DNA from: Xylocopa sonorina | Lineage: Eukaryota; Arthropoda; Insecta; Hymenoptera; Apidae | Length of the DNA stretch: 64,000 bases | Assembly (NCBI RefSeq): GCF_050948175.1 | Contig: NW_027490114.1 | Coordinates: 558,001 to 622,000 of the forward strand | Direction of reading: 5' to 3' | In this document: piece by piece, positions 33,776 to 45,505 of the stretch | How the letters are laid out: every line of letters begins with the position of its first letter | Position numbering within the stretch: the stretch's first letter is position 1 | Translations under genes and position numbers: made by a program | Notes under the pieces: model-generated | What the model was told of the DNA's origin: nothing | The model's database searches: none | The model's input: the letters and a program-made list of their open reading frames with translations, nothing else

Positions 33776-34484
33776 ACTTATCGCTTTGTACGATTCAGAA
33801 GAATATAAATTTGCAGTTCCCTGCAACCAAATGGCGCTTCATAATATGTGTCTCATTGCAATAGAGATCTACTGCTCGAAGTAATGCGATGGCGCATTTC
33901 AATTCAACGTTTCAAAGTTAGTAAGCTATTAATTTATATGATTAGCATTATGTTTATCTGCTTCAGCGCATCATAAGAATGTGAATTCTTCAGTTCCAAG
34001 CAACGGGATGGCGGTTCGTATTGCCTGCGTGTCAAAGTAATTGATGCCCAATGATGCATGCAATCTGATGGCGCATTTCATTTCAATGGTTCAATCCAAC
34101 AAGACTGTAATCTTCTGTGCGTAGCATTATTCTTGTCTGTTTGTACACTTGAAAAGAATGTGAACTCTACAGTTCCTTCCTATGGGATCTCGCTACATTG
34201 TGTCTTCGTGTCAATGCTATAGAGTTCTAATGCTTTATGCATGGCGATGGCGCATATCAATTCAGCGTCTCAAAGTAAGCAGTTCGTAATGCTACATGTA
34301 TCGTATTATGCATATCTGTTTCTGCGCATGAAATCAATGTGATTCCTGTATTTGCTCGCAACGGGATGGCGTTTCTTGGTGTCTATGGTTCTTGGTTTCA
34401 AGGCAATAGAGTTTTAGTCTTTCAGGCAACGGGATGGCGCACATTATTTCGACGTTTCAAAGTAGGTAGGTTGTAATGTCCTAC
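33776..34484 (+). repeat. 178-bp satellite array, plus orientation
   Basis: Four subfamily-A monomers, ending at GTAATGTCCTAC. The last four bases (CTAC, 34481-34484) are the left target duplication of the next insertion. Confidence 0.88.
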
Positions 34485-35180
34485 TGTTACGTTCTTGCGG
34501 TATCAATTTTCCGTTGTCCTTGAGGCTAAAACGACACTGTCCTAGTTTTCGAATTCGGTCCGGTTTGAAACGAGTGTGACCGGGTCTGTCGATTCTGACA
34601 AACGCGCGTGCCGTAACAGCTCTGAAGGCGAATAAAGAAAGGATTTTCACTTACCTTTGTGTTGATTTCTCTGTGCTGCATTCAAATACGTCAGCCTTCG
34701 AGGATCGTTTTCTGGAATTGAGGTGGCGTGCGGCGTAGCAAGAGGGATGATTATCGGTCTGGAAGCGATTTCGAAACAGCGGGTACGATAATGAATGCAA
34801 CAAGTCGTTGCGGAATGAGAACGGCTGGAATATTACAGATATATTCGTGTACTTAGAAGCGAAGTAAATTCTTCTTCCTGGCGCAACGAGTCCGTTTAGA
34901 TACCTTCGTTCCGCTCAGACGTTCTACCTTTTCGTCGAATTTAGGCGGAGATCGCTAAACGATAGAAGCTGGTTCGCACTATTGCAACTCTTCAACACCG
35001 TGGCAACTACTTGAAGTCGAAGCAGAACTCGGAATTGTAATCCAGAACTGGCATTATGTGTAGTAAAAATAAAATAAAGTGTATTCTAAGTGTTTAATAC
35101 AGTGAGTAATTATTCTAAATATAAACTAAATCATATAAAGAAAATAGAAATTATACTACGAATTTAGAACTAGTAATCTT
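34485..35180 (+). repeat. Probable LTR with adjoining primer-binding site
   Basis: Begins TGTTACG; has an AAAATAAAATAAAGTG polyadenylation-like signal near 35070 and ends near AGTAATCTTA. Directly after it, TGGAGGCAGCGAGATTACC (35181 on) looks like a Gypsy primer-binding site. All of these signals read on the plus strand. No second copy was recognised. Confidence 0.5.
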
Positions 35181-35850
35181 ATGGAGGCAGCGAGATTACC
35201 CTATGGCGCGACTTGGAGCAGAAAACTTGCTCGGGTGAGAATCTGAAATCGATTCACACCTCCCAAGATGCGTTAAAAACCTCCTCGACAAGGGGGAGTA
35301 AGAGACATCCGAGTGGGGTCTTGCGTCCCGTGATGAGAGGCGCGGCGAGTGCCGCTGTGGCGGCCGACTACTCACACGTCGCGGCGCATCAATTCTTCGT
35401 AACTTAAGAATATAAAATATAATGTGGACTTAGAAATTATGGCTTGAAAGTAAATTGTGTGTAATCTTTGGTTTGCTGTCAGCTCGGTATGGATTGCAGC
35501 TTGTCTCTTTTGTGCTGGAGGAGTCAGCTCCTCCCTGATGTTTCTCTGATCTCTCGGATGCTGTGGATGCTATGGATGTTGCGGGTACTGCGGATGCTAC
35601 ACCTGCACTATGTGTAGTCGCACTTTATTTCTTCGTTGCTATTTGTTCGTTCCCTACAATCACTGATTCTATTACCTTTATTTTTCTTAAGATTTTCAGT
35701 TTTTTGTTTGCACTTTTTACAAATTTCTACATTCATATTCATTTTCATTCGTGCATTCATCGCTTGCAAGTGTTTACCATGTTTAAATTTGTTCGCATGC
35801 ACAACCTTGTGCCTTTCCTTAAAATTGATTTTGATGTTATTGTTGACTAG
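35181..35850. other. Leader-like and untranslated sequence of the Gypsy insertion
   Basis: 35200-35410 is GC-richer, with a short plus frame of no known domain. 35460-35850 has short frames on both strands, low-complexity on the minus strand (MNMNVEICKKCKQKTENLKK). None is a recognised protein. Confidence 0.4.
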
Positions 35851-38760
35851 ACTTTCCCAGATTTTGTACTACCCTGTATACTGCGATTGGAATTTGTGTT
35901 TTAAATGGTCGAGGCGCGAAGAAACCCATTGACCTACTTGGAAATTCTTCACATTTTGTTTTTCGTTATAATAGTATTTGGCGGGTGTCTCTGCAGCATC
36001 TGGATGCGTTTTTGAGATTTCTTGCGAAGTGCGTATTCTGTCGTTTAATTAGTTTAAGTATGCGGCATAGGCTTCGTTCTCAGATATATCTTTAAATGGA
36101 ATGGCAGAAAGAGTTTTCGCTACTTTTCCGAAAACTAACTCGTATGAAGTATAACGTGGTCCCTCATAAGTGCTGATATTGTAACTAAATATCGCGTATG
36201 GCAGCCATTTCTCGCAACTATTTGGGTTTCATATAAATTGCTTCAGGTATTCGGCTACCACGTGGTGAGATAGTTTTCATTGAGGAATTTAAACAATTGG
36301 ACCCTTGATCAGTTAATATTCCTTTAGGGCATCCGAATTTGCAGGTAAAGTTAGTAATGAATGGGTCAGCTGTGCCGACAGCAGTGGTTCTTTTCAGAGG
36401 AATTGCAAGGGAATATGTGGTGAGGAGATCTTGTATAGTCAATATATTTGTGTATTCGTGCTGAGGTGGGGGGGGGGGGGGGAGGGGGGGGGGGGGGGGT
36501 AGTGGTCCCATAACGTCTATTGATAACATTTTGGACGCTGTTCCTGGACTTTCGGTAAGTGTTAATGGTTGGCAAGTCTTGACACGCGTTAGTTTCAATT
36601 TTTGGCACTGATAGCAATCACTTATATATTTCTGTATCTCTTGTCTCATATTTGGTCAATAGAGTTCCTCCCATGGTACTTGAACGAGACCTTGACAGAC
36701 TGTAATTTGTATGTTTGATTTGGAAAAGAGATCTTTGAATATTCTTCTAATTTGAGACAATGATATTGTGCTTACCACGGTTTCTGTGATGCTAAAGGAT
36801 TCTAGTTAAAGGTGATTCTAAGAGAATTTGTCTGTCGATTTGTTTTCTCTCGTGATCGGATACTGCTAAAAAAATTTGAAAATAGTTCCCGCAAGGACAT
36901 ACTTTAAATATTTCTAGATTTATATTTTCTTTGCGTTGAAAGTATCTTCCTGCGTTTTGCAAATCGCGTGCGCCCGTGTCAATCGGTAATTCCTTTGTGT
37001 AATAAATACTGCGACGTTGTCATTCCTCGCGGATAAAGAGTCTTTCGTCGTATTGAAAAGGGGGCGTTTTCGGTCTGTGCGTCGGTAGTCTGTCGATAAG
37101 TTAGTTGGTGATGTTGTCGGTAACGTGGGAGGTGGATTTTCTGTTGGTAAATGATGTTGGTTCATATTATTCATTGAGGATGTTGGTGTAGGATGCGGCA
37201 GAGGTGGAGGTTTGGAAGATCTTGGAATTGGATTGTCGAGGATACCTTCGCCGGAGTCGCTGGAATAGAAAATAGAATTTACGCTGACCGGATTGCGTGA
37301 CAGAGCTTCGGCATTCATATTTACCTTTCTTGACTTGTACACTTTCTCGTACTCGTACTCCGCCAGTTTAAGGCGCTAATGGACGAGTCTGCTAGATGGA
37401 CCTTTTACAGAAATGCTGTCTGTGATGAGCATAAAAGATCTCCCGTCAATGTACGGTCTGAAATAATGGATAATGTAAATGATTGCTGAGCATCCCTTTT
37501 CGATTGTCGAAGAATTTCTTTCCGCGTTATTTAGTAAATGAAAAGTATACGCGATCTGGTGGTCCCTACCAACTGGGTCCCGGTTGAGAGCGGCGCCGAT
37601 AGCGTTGGTGGATGCGTCTGATTTGATTATAAATGGTTTCTTGAGATCAGGATATTGAAATATGGGTGCTTTGCAGAGCATGTCACTAAATGTTACAAAT
37701 GGGATTTCATGGTCGTTTCGCCATATGAATTTTGAGTCTTGCTTTCGGAGATTGGTTATGGCTTAGCAATGGAAGAAAAATTAGAAATGAAACGGCGATA
37801 GTATCCTGCGTGTATTAGGAATTGCTGCATTTGCTTGGGATTTTGCGGACGTGGAAAATCTTTAACGATTCGCGCTTCATTCGGGTCAGGTTTGACGCCA
37901 TTTTCGCTGACTATGTGTCCTAAATAGTTTACATCGCAGTGCAGAAATTCGCATTTGTCCGACTGAAGGACAAGATTTGTGTTTCGAAAACATTCGGCTA
38001 ATTTATTGAATTTAATTTCGTGTTCTTGTAATGAACTTGCATATAAAATAATGTCATCGCGATAAACGTGCGTCTCATTGTCTTGTAAACCAGTTAAAAC
38101 ATAATCCATCAGCCATTGGAAAGTTGCTGGAGCGTTACAGAGCGCGGACGGCATGCTTTAGAACTTGTAGTGGTCAGGGGGTGTAGAAAATGTAGTTTTC
38201 GCGGAGTCGGACGCGGACATAGGGATTTGATGAAATCCACTCGCTGCGTCGAACGTGCTAAATTATTTCACAGTACCTAGCTGGTCTAATATCTTCATAA
38301 TGCACGGGAACGGATACGCGTCGGCAATCAATTTTTCATTAAGACTAATAATCTATAACTACCTTCCATCGTTTGTTTCCAGTGGAGTCCGGCTTTTTCG
38401 GTACTACCCACAGCGAAGAATTATACGGCGATTTTGATGGCTGAATGTTTATTTTCTAACAACTGCCCTACTTGTCATTGAATTTCTTCTTTATGGATTG
38501 GCGGAAAAGATTGTTTTGCATTCATCGATTGGCCATTTATTGTCGGAATGCGGTGTTCAGTTACTTTTGTAAGACCTAATTTAAAGCCAGGAAGATGAAA
38601 TAGATCTTGATTAATAGCAATAAGTTCATAGATGTTGTCATTCTCCTTGGTATTGAGATGGTTTAAGCGGAATGATGCAACTATATCGTCGAAACGGTTC
38701 TGGGGTCGCGATCCGAGTGTCGCTCGAGTGTCTGCGCCGATTCGTTTCTAGGGAACGATC
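35851..38760 (-). pseudogene. Ty3/Gypsy pol pseudogene (RT, RNase H, integrase)
   Basis: Read right to left. RT N-terminal half at about 38650-38330 (FKLGLTKVTEHRIPT, VGQLLENKHSAIK). RT core at 38154-37756 (MPSALCNAPATFQWLMDYVL, and VYRDDIILYA in place of the usual YLDD/YVDD box). RNase H at 37681-37376 (IIKSDASTNAIGAAL). A proline/serine-rich stretch at 37342-36920 includes NMNAEALSRNP. Integrase at 36649-36218 has IDVMGPLP (first Asp) and ILTDQGSNCLNSSM (second Asp). The integrase end lies at about 36230-35860 (YEGPRYTSYELVFGKVAKTL, VGQWVSSRLDHLKHKF). A poly-G/C run at 36468-36499 inserts about ten prolines into the integrase core. Stops and frameshifts are many. No gag was found. Confidence 0.85.
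36468..36499. repeat. Interrupted poly-G run (G15 A G16) inside integrase
   Basis: The run sits between the first catalytic Asp region and the next beta strand of the minus-strand integrase and reads as polyproline. It is a mutation-prone expansion rather than a family feature. Confidence 0.9.
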
Positions 38761-39459
38761 TATTTCCTCTATCTGACATGCGGCTGTTTATGATACGCTG
38801 TGCATTATTGTTAGTGTTTGAAAAAAAATTAGTGGAGTTTTCGACGTTATCATTGGAAGATTTATTACGTTTGGACTTGAATTGTTTAGAACTGTGCGAT
38901 GATTGTGGAATTTTGTCGTGGGAAACAGTGCTTCTGGCTCTGTGACATTTGCTTTATTTGTACGCGATAGATTATATTGTAAACATGTATTTATAGAATT
39001 TGGATTTATAGAATTTGGAGTGTAAGATTCAGTGGATTTAGTAATGATACTTGCGTATTATATAACAGGATTAGAACGCAGTCATTTTGGACTGGATACA
39101 GAGGATTTAGTAATTAGGTAGGTTTAGTATGCATGCAGGAATCGGCAGATTTAGTATAGTTTGTAAAATTAGTATGCATGCGGGAAACAGCGGATTCAGA
39201 GGAACTAATATGCTTACGGGAAACTGCGGATTTAGAGGAATTAATATGAATCATAAATACGCGAGTTCATTGAAAGGCGAAATTCTGGAATGACTTGGCG
39301 GGAGAGAGACGGTGAATCGCTATATGTGTGCGAGCGAGGTGACAACCGAAGGCTGTGGTGTAAGAGAGCCTATGATTGTGGCTACGGACCACTTGTAGTT
39401 TAGGAGCGTGAGGCTGTTGGTGGCTTAAGAGTGTAGCAGGTGGTACACCTGACGTCACA
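38761..39459. repeat. Right end of the Gypsy insertion with short degenerate repeats
   Basis: 38970-39250 has imperfect units of about 40-45 bases sharing GGATTTAGTA and CGGGAAACNGCGGATT words. 39270-39459 is GC-richer and ends GACGTCACA. It may contain gag or LTR remnants that I cannot recognise. Confidence 0.45.
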
Positions 39460-39463
39460 CTAC

Positions 39464-41112
39464 GCATCGCATTATGCATTACAGCTTCTACGCTTCAGAG
39501 GAATATAAATCCTACAGTTACTTGCAAGGGAATTGCACTTCTAAGCGTCTACGCGTCAAAGCAATAAAGTACTAAAGTTACAAGCAACGTGGTAACGATC
39601 CTGTTTAGCACGTTTCAATTCGTTTCGCTTCTACACATCAAAGAATGTAATTGCATGCAACGCAATTGTGCATCTTCATTCTACGTGTCAAAGTATGTAT
39701 GTTGTTAGATTCTGTACAACACAATTATGCTTACTAGGTTCTACAATACAATTTATGTTATTTCTACAGACTCATATATCTATAATGCGCTTACTTCGAA
39801 AAGTTAAGATACATAGATACATAGATACAGATACATAGATTTGTAGAAATTATATATATAGTAACGTAGAAGCAAATAAGCGTAATTGCGTTATATGGAA
39901 CCTTCCAACTTACTTACCTTAAAACGTAGAACCAAGAAGCGAGTTCTAATACTTTGTGCTTCGCGATGGCGCATTTCATTTCAACGTTTCAGTGTAATTT
40001 GTTATACTTTATGTTTCGCATTATGCTAATCAGCTCTTCCAGTTCAAAAGAATGCGAACCCTACAGTTTCAAGGTACGCAATTGGGATTCTACGTTACCA
40101 CGTGACAAACCAATATAGTTCTAATTCTTAACGCAAATAGATGGCGCAACATATGTTAACATTGTGCTTTTATTAAGCACATTTTATTATTTAATTTTAA
40201 CATTGCTCTATGCAACGCATTATGCTTCTCCTTTATGGTTCAAAACAATATGACATCATCTGTTGCTTGCATCGGGATGGTGTTTCGTAGTGTTTGCGTT
40301 TCCAGGAAATAGAGTTCTAACGATTTATGCATCATCATATCGATTTATGCATATCAGTTCAAAGTAAGCCGGTTGTAATCGGTGATCGATTGCAATCAGA
40401 TGGCGCATATCAGTTCAAAGTAAGTAGGTTGTAATATTCTAGGCATCGGAAGATGCATATCTGTTTCTACGCTTCAAAAGAATGCGATATCTACAGTTGT
40501 TTGTAACAGGTTGGCTTTTCATCATGTCCTTGTGTCAAAGTAATAGGGTTCTAATGCTTTATGCATCGAGATGTCATATTATTTCACCGATTCCGAGTGA
40601 GTAAGCTGTAATGTTCTATGCATCGCGTTATGCTTGTCTGCTTCTACACCAAAAAGGAATGTGAATTTTATAGTTCCATGAACGAGGTTGTGCATCATAT
40701 TGTCTACGGGTCGAAACGATAGAGATCGTATGCTCCATGCATGGAATGGCATATCTTATTTCAATTTCTCAAAGTAAGTAAGTTGGAATGTCCTATGCAG
40801 CGCATTATGCTTATCTACTACTGTACGTCAAAAGTATATGTTTTCTACAATTTCTAGAATTGTGAGCTGTAATCTTCTAGGAATAGCTAGTATGCACTGA
40901 AATTATACTTATCAGCCTATACACTTCAAATGAATGTTAGTTTAGTTACATGCAGCGGGGTGGCGCTTCATAGTGTCTGCGTGTCAGAGCGATGGTGTCC
41001 ATGTAAGACGTTGGCGCATCTCATTTCAACGTTCCAAAGTAAGTAATCTGTAATCTTTTATGCATAGCATTAGGCTTACCTGTTTTTACACTTTAAATGT
41101 ATGTGAATTCTA
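39464..41112 (+). repeat. 178-bp satellite array, mainly plus orientation
   Basis: Diverged subfamily-A monomers. A short reverse-oriented patch with a (GATACATA)n microsatellite lies at about 39780-39930. A local duplication is visible near 40345-40440, where CATATCAGTTCAAAGTAAG occurs twice. Confidence 0.85.
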
Positions 41113-41790
41113 CACTATTATCTGACTTTAAAACTTTGAAATGGAATACGCCATCACGTAGTATGGAGCATTAGAATTCCGTTGCTTTGACACGCAGACA
41201 TTATGAAGCGCCCTCCCATATCAAGAAACTGTAGAGTATACACTATTTTGAAGTGTAGAAGCAGGTAAGCATAATGCTAAGCACAGAAGATTACAGCACA
41301 CTGAATTTGATACGTTGAAGCAACATGCGACGTCACATTGCATGGAGCATTAGAAATCTATTACTTTGATACGTTGGCAATATGAAGCGCAACCCTGTTT
41401 CATGGAACAGGAGAACTGACATTCATTTGAAGTCTAGAAGCAGATGCGCACAGTGCTATGCATAGTAGATTACAGCTTACTTACCTTGAAACGTTGTAGT
41501 GAGATGCGGCAACACATTGTATAGGGACTTGGTACTGTGTTGCTCTGACAATCATACTCTATGGAAGTTACCTTCCTTTGAAGTGTAGAAGCAGATAAGT
41601 GTAATACTATGCTTAAAAGATAACAGCTTACTTAATTTGAAGCGATGACATGAGATTCGACATTGCATTGCATGGGGCATTAGAACTGTACTACAGAGTC
41701 ACGTAGACAATATGAAGCCCATTCCTGTTGCGCAAACCTCTATTCTATGGAAGCGTAGAAGCAAATAAGCATAATGCTATGCTTGTTTCA
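41113..41790 (-). repeat. 178-bp satellite array, minus orientation
   Basis: Three to four reverse-oriented subfamily-A monomers (GACACGCAGACATTATGAA near 41190, CATAGTAGATTACAGC near 41460). Orientation switches at both ends. Confidence 0.85.
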
Positions 41791-42054
41791 TGCAACAGGA
41801 AGGGGCTTCGTAGTGTCTACCTGTTAACGCTACGGAGATCTAATGCTCCATACAATGCGATAGCGCAACTGAATTCAACGTTTAAAAGTAAGTAAACTAT
41901 AATCTTCTATGCATAGCATGATGGTTATCTGCTTGAGTTCTTCAAAAGAATGTGAATTATACAATTCCATGCAACGGGATGGAGCTTTGAAATGCCTGCG
42001 TGTCAGATAAGTGGAGTTCTAATGCTCCATGATATGCGATATCGCATCTCATTA
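41791..42054 (+). repeat. 178-bp satellite, plus orientation
   Basis: About one and a half monomers, ending at CATCTCAT beside the piggyBac pseudogene. Confidence 0.85.
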
Positions 42055-42398
42055 TTATACAACATTATTATCCAACAATATTTATTCCTTTGTGTGATAA
42101 TTATTAAAACGTAGAAATTTAAAAAAATTCATAGCAGCTTTATAAACTTAACTGCTTTTTATAAAATAACTCCATTTAATTAAATTCCGCATACATTTAA
42201 TATTTCTTTATTTGACGAGAAGTAGCAAAACAGTTCCCCATGTGTAATGTAACGTTGCAAGTTTTGTACATCAATCTTGTGGTTTTTTTAATACGATGTA
42301 AATAGGATACGTGGTTTCTTCTTCTCTTACGTTTATTATTTGGAGATATTGGGATCAATTGGTGGTATTTTAAATTTGCTGAAAGTCTGTGAAGTGGA

Positions 42399-43860
42399 TC
42401 ATGATGATGAGTCGATGTTGTAGGATTTTAAAATTCCCTTCGGTGTCTCTGTGCCTTGTATCCAATTTCTTTCTATATGCAGTAGGAAGTCACGAATTGC
42501 CAGAGTTTTACCACAACTTACGTTCATGTGCCTATGTACTTTAAACGCATTGAACAAACTGCAGTTAAAAAGATACAATGCAACCATTTCATTGGTTTCA
42601 GACCACTTTGGAGTCTTTCTGAATATGGGGAAACAGCTTAAATATTGATCAGTTCTGTGCATTCTATTCATAAGCTGATTATAATAAAAAATACATCGAG
42701 ATTTTGGAATCGGTCGGCCAGTTTTTCTACAAAACTTTCCAATGTCCACTAGTTCAGCATTGTGAATTGTAGATATCATTTGGACAACTCTGTTTTTCAA
42801 CGCTTTCCCAGAACTGCAAAAGTATTTCCCCTTGTCGTTTAAACAAAGGTACTGATTTTTTCAATTTCGCATTTTTTAAAGAATCTGGTAGTCCTCCATC
42901 AAGCCTTATTGTTCCACACGCTCGGACTTGTTTCAAAAGTAGTTCTTTTGCGAGGGCAACACCATTGTACAGATTATACATATAGAGATGGTGTCATTTT
43001 CTAAAGGGACGTCTCAATAATTCCATTATTGTGATGTTTAAACTTTGTCCAACCCCACAATAAAGTTTAAAACTCGAAATATATCCACTAGCAGAATCGC
43101 ATAGCATTCGGATAAGAATACCATATTTCTTAATTTTGGATGGATTATAAGTTTTAAGCATAAGCCTTCCGCACCACGGTGCCATACCTTCGTCAATACA
43201 AATGTTTTGTGAAGGATTGAAATTTTTTTCAAATTTTTTGGAGAAATTGTCGATTAGACATTGTACTTTGGAGAGTTGGTTACCATCGGGAGGCACGTTA
43301 GCATTGTTTGCAAAATGAATGTGTGTCTTGGAAAATATTAGAGTCTCTAGCAGTGAGTTTGTGGACCAGTAACCCTCCACTCTTGGTTTTTTTACAAGTC
43401 CCATTATAATTATTAGTGCAAACCACTATTTCAGCTATGCTACTGCTACATCGAGCAATTTGACACTTTTTTTGCTCTTTATACTTGACACAATTATGTG
43501 CGTGGTATCTGTTTGTTTCCGTGGCAATAAATTCAAATAAGTCGTTTCCAGTGAACATTTCGGCGAAATCATCGATCATACTTGTATTTATTGGAAACAC
43601 AGTAGGACCCGGATTACCTCTAAAAGTTTCATTATTATTCAACTTCTGTCCAGTATGAATGCATTTCTTCGTCGCTTTCTTCAGAATAACTCAGCAAAGG
43701 CATGACCCGTCGTCTTTTTCGCACTCCGATACTGAAATCGGAATCTACTGATTCTGTGTCACTGTCACTTCTCTCTTCTAAATCACAAGCGCCAAGAACA
43801 TCAGAAAGCACATCATCATGATTATCTACTAAACGATTCTCTCCTTAGTAATCCATTATT
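42399..43860 (-). pseudogene. piggyBac transposase pseudogene 1
   Basis: Frames in order: 43642-43298 (PTVFPINTSMIDDFAEMF), 43404-42994 (VEGYWSTNSLLETLIF, ICIDEGMAPWCGRLML with the first catalytic Asp), 42981-42754 (YMYNLYNGVALAKELLLKQV) and 42800-42399 (RMHRTDQYLSCFPIFRKTPK). An acidic N-terminal piece upstream (43860-43645) encodes a serine/aspartate-rich tail typical of the family. The second catalytic Asp, normally in a YMDNFYNS-like motif, is Tyr here. The third, normally in GVDRTDQ, is His. With at least three frameshifts it is inactive. It belongs to a different piggyBac lineage from the copies at 50-58 kb. Confidence 0.88.
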
Positions 43861-44094
43861 ATTAGGGAATATCTTCACCATGCTACTGAAATTATAACAT
43901 TTAAATTAACATATCTTGTTGCCTATCAATAAGCAAAAATTGAAATGCATTTCGTGAAAAAGTATTCAGTCCCTAGCGATAGTATTCAGTCCCACCGAAG
44001 CGATTTAAAATAAACTCTTCAGTAGTCAAAAGGTTTTACGTAATATAATATTGTATCAGTTAAGAATCTGACATTCTAAAAAGTTTTGCAATTG

Positions 44095-44265
44095 GCTTGC
44101 CAATGGTACCACATGGGAGTCACCGGCAAATAGCGACTGGCCTATCAATGGAACCATGTGTGCGTTACCGGCAAATAACGACAGACACATCAATGACACC
44201 ACATGAGTGTCATCGGCAAACAACGTCTGGCCTGCCGATGGCACCACGTTAATGTCACTGGTTGT
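44095..44265. repeat. ~45-bp tandem repeat, about 3.5 units
   Basis: Units share CAATGGNACCA, GTCACCGGCAAA and AACGNCTGGCCT words with about 45-base spacing (near 44101, 44146, 44191 and 44236). It lies at the right end of the piggyBac element and may be its subterminal repeat. Confidence 0.75.
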
Positions 44266-45505
44266 AGAAGTGATATAATGCGATGGCGCACCTCATTTTA
44301 TCGTTTCGAAGTAAGTAAGCTGTAAACCTCTAAGCATAGCATTATACTACGAGTAGAAGCAATGGAGTTCTAATGCTCAATGCAATGCGGTGGCGCATTT
44401 TATTTCAAAGTTTCAGAGTAAATAAAATGTAACCTTCTATGTATAGCACTATACTTATTTGCTTCTACACGTCGAAGGAATATGAATCATACGGTTTCCT
44501 GAAACAAGATGGAGCTTCGTTGCGTCTGCGCGTCAAAGTAATGGAGTACTAGTGATCCATGCAATACGATGGCGCATTTCATATTAATGTTTCAATGTAA
44601 GCAACCTGTAATCTTCTATGCACAGCAAAATGCTTACCTGCTCCTACACGTCAAAAGACTCTCAATTCTATAGCTCCATGCAACGGGATGGTACTTCATA
44701 GTGTATGCTTGACATGCAGTAGATTTCTAATGCTCCATGCAAGACGATGTCGCATCACATTCCAACGTTTCGATGTAAGTTATAACTTTCTATGAACTGC
44801 ACTATGCTTGTCTGGTTCTACTCTTCAAAAGAATATGAGCTATATATATTCATGCAACAGGATGACGCTTCATAGTGTCTGGATGACAAATCGATAGAAT
44901 TCTAACGCTCCATGCAATGCAATGGCGCATTTCATTTCAGCGTTTCAAATTAAGTATGGTGTAACCTTCTATCCATAGCATTATGCTTATCTGCTGCTGC
45001 ATTTCAAAGGATTGAGAGTTATACAATTCTATGCAACGGGATAGCGCTCCATAGTATCAGCGTCTCAAAGCAATAGAGTTCTAATGCTCCATGCAATACG
45101 ATGGGGCATTTCATTCCAAAGTTTGAAAGTAAGTAAGTTGTAGCCTTCTTACATAGCCTTCCATGTAGAGCATTATGCTTATCTATTCTGCACTTCAATG
45201 GAATGTGAATTCTACAGATCTATGCAACGGAATGGTGCTTTATAATACCTGCGTGTCAAAGAAATAGACTGCTATTGTTCCATGAAATGCGATGTCGCAT
45301 CACATTTCAGTGTTTCAAAGAAAGTATACTGTAGTCCTCTATGCATAGCATTATGCTTATCTGCTTTTACAATGCAAAAGAACGTGAACTCTACAGTTCC
45401 ATACAACGTGATGGCGCTTCATTGTATCTGCGTTGTAAAAGAAATGGAGCCCCAATTCTCCAAGCAATGTAATGGCGCACCTTTTACTATATTTTTGTAA
45501 TATTA
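44266..45505 (+). repeat. 178-bp satellite array, plus orientation, regular
   Basis: The cleanest array in the window. The landmark AGCATTATGCTTATCTGC and variants recurs near 44441, 44621, 44798, 44977, 45168 and 45347, giving periods of about 174-191 bases. Each monomer contains three related subunits of about 60 bp. Confidence 0.93.

Larger units (their letters stand above)
34485..39459. mobile_element. 4975-bp Gypsy-bearing insertion with CTAC target duplication
   Basis: Starts TGTTACGTTC, ends GACGTCACA, and is flanked by CTAC on both sides (34481-34484 and 39460-39463). The flanks rejoin within one satellite monomer (GTAATGTC-CTAC-GCATCGCATTATGC), which confirms the limits. The left part looks like a plus-strand LTR with a primer-binding site, yet the pol remnant inside runs on the minus strand. 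I could not find a matching second LTR at the right end. It is either a composite or rearranged element, or two nested elements. Confidence 0.7.
42055..44265 (-). mobile_element. piggyBac-family element, degenerate, in satellite
   Basis: About 2.2 kb between two satellite blocks, carrying a minus-strand piggyBac transposase pseudogene (42399 to about 43860). The left 260 bases recur at 19088-19345. The right end has tandem repeats of about 45 bp (44095-44265). I could not identify flanking TTAA or clear terminal inverted repeats, so the limits come from where satellite resumes. Confidence 0.7.

Noticed and set aside
30265..34484. CRISPR-like repeat-spacer pattern in the array
   Set aside because: The repeats are continuous ~178-bp tandem monomers with no short repeat/unique spacer alternation, in a eukaryotic context.
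35563..35932. Overlapping hydrophobic plus ORFs suggesting a membrane protein
   Set aside because: T-rich low-complexity sequence antisense to the Gypsy pol end gives runs of Phe, Leu and Ile; no conserved motif.
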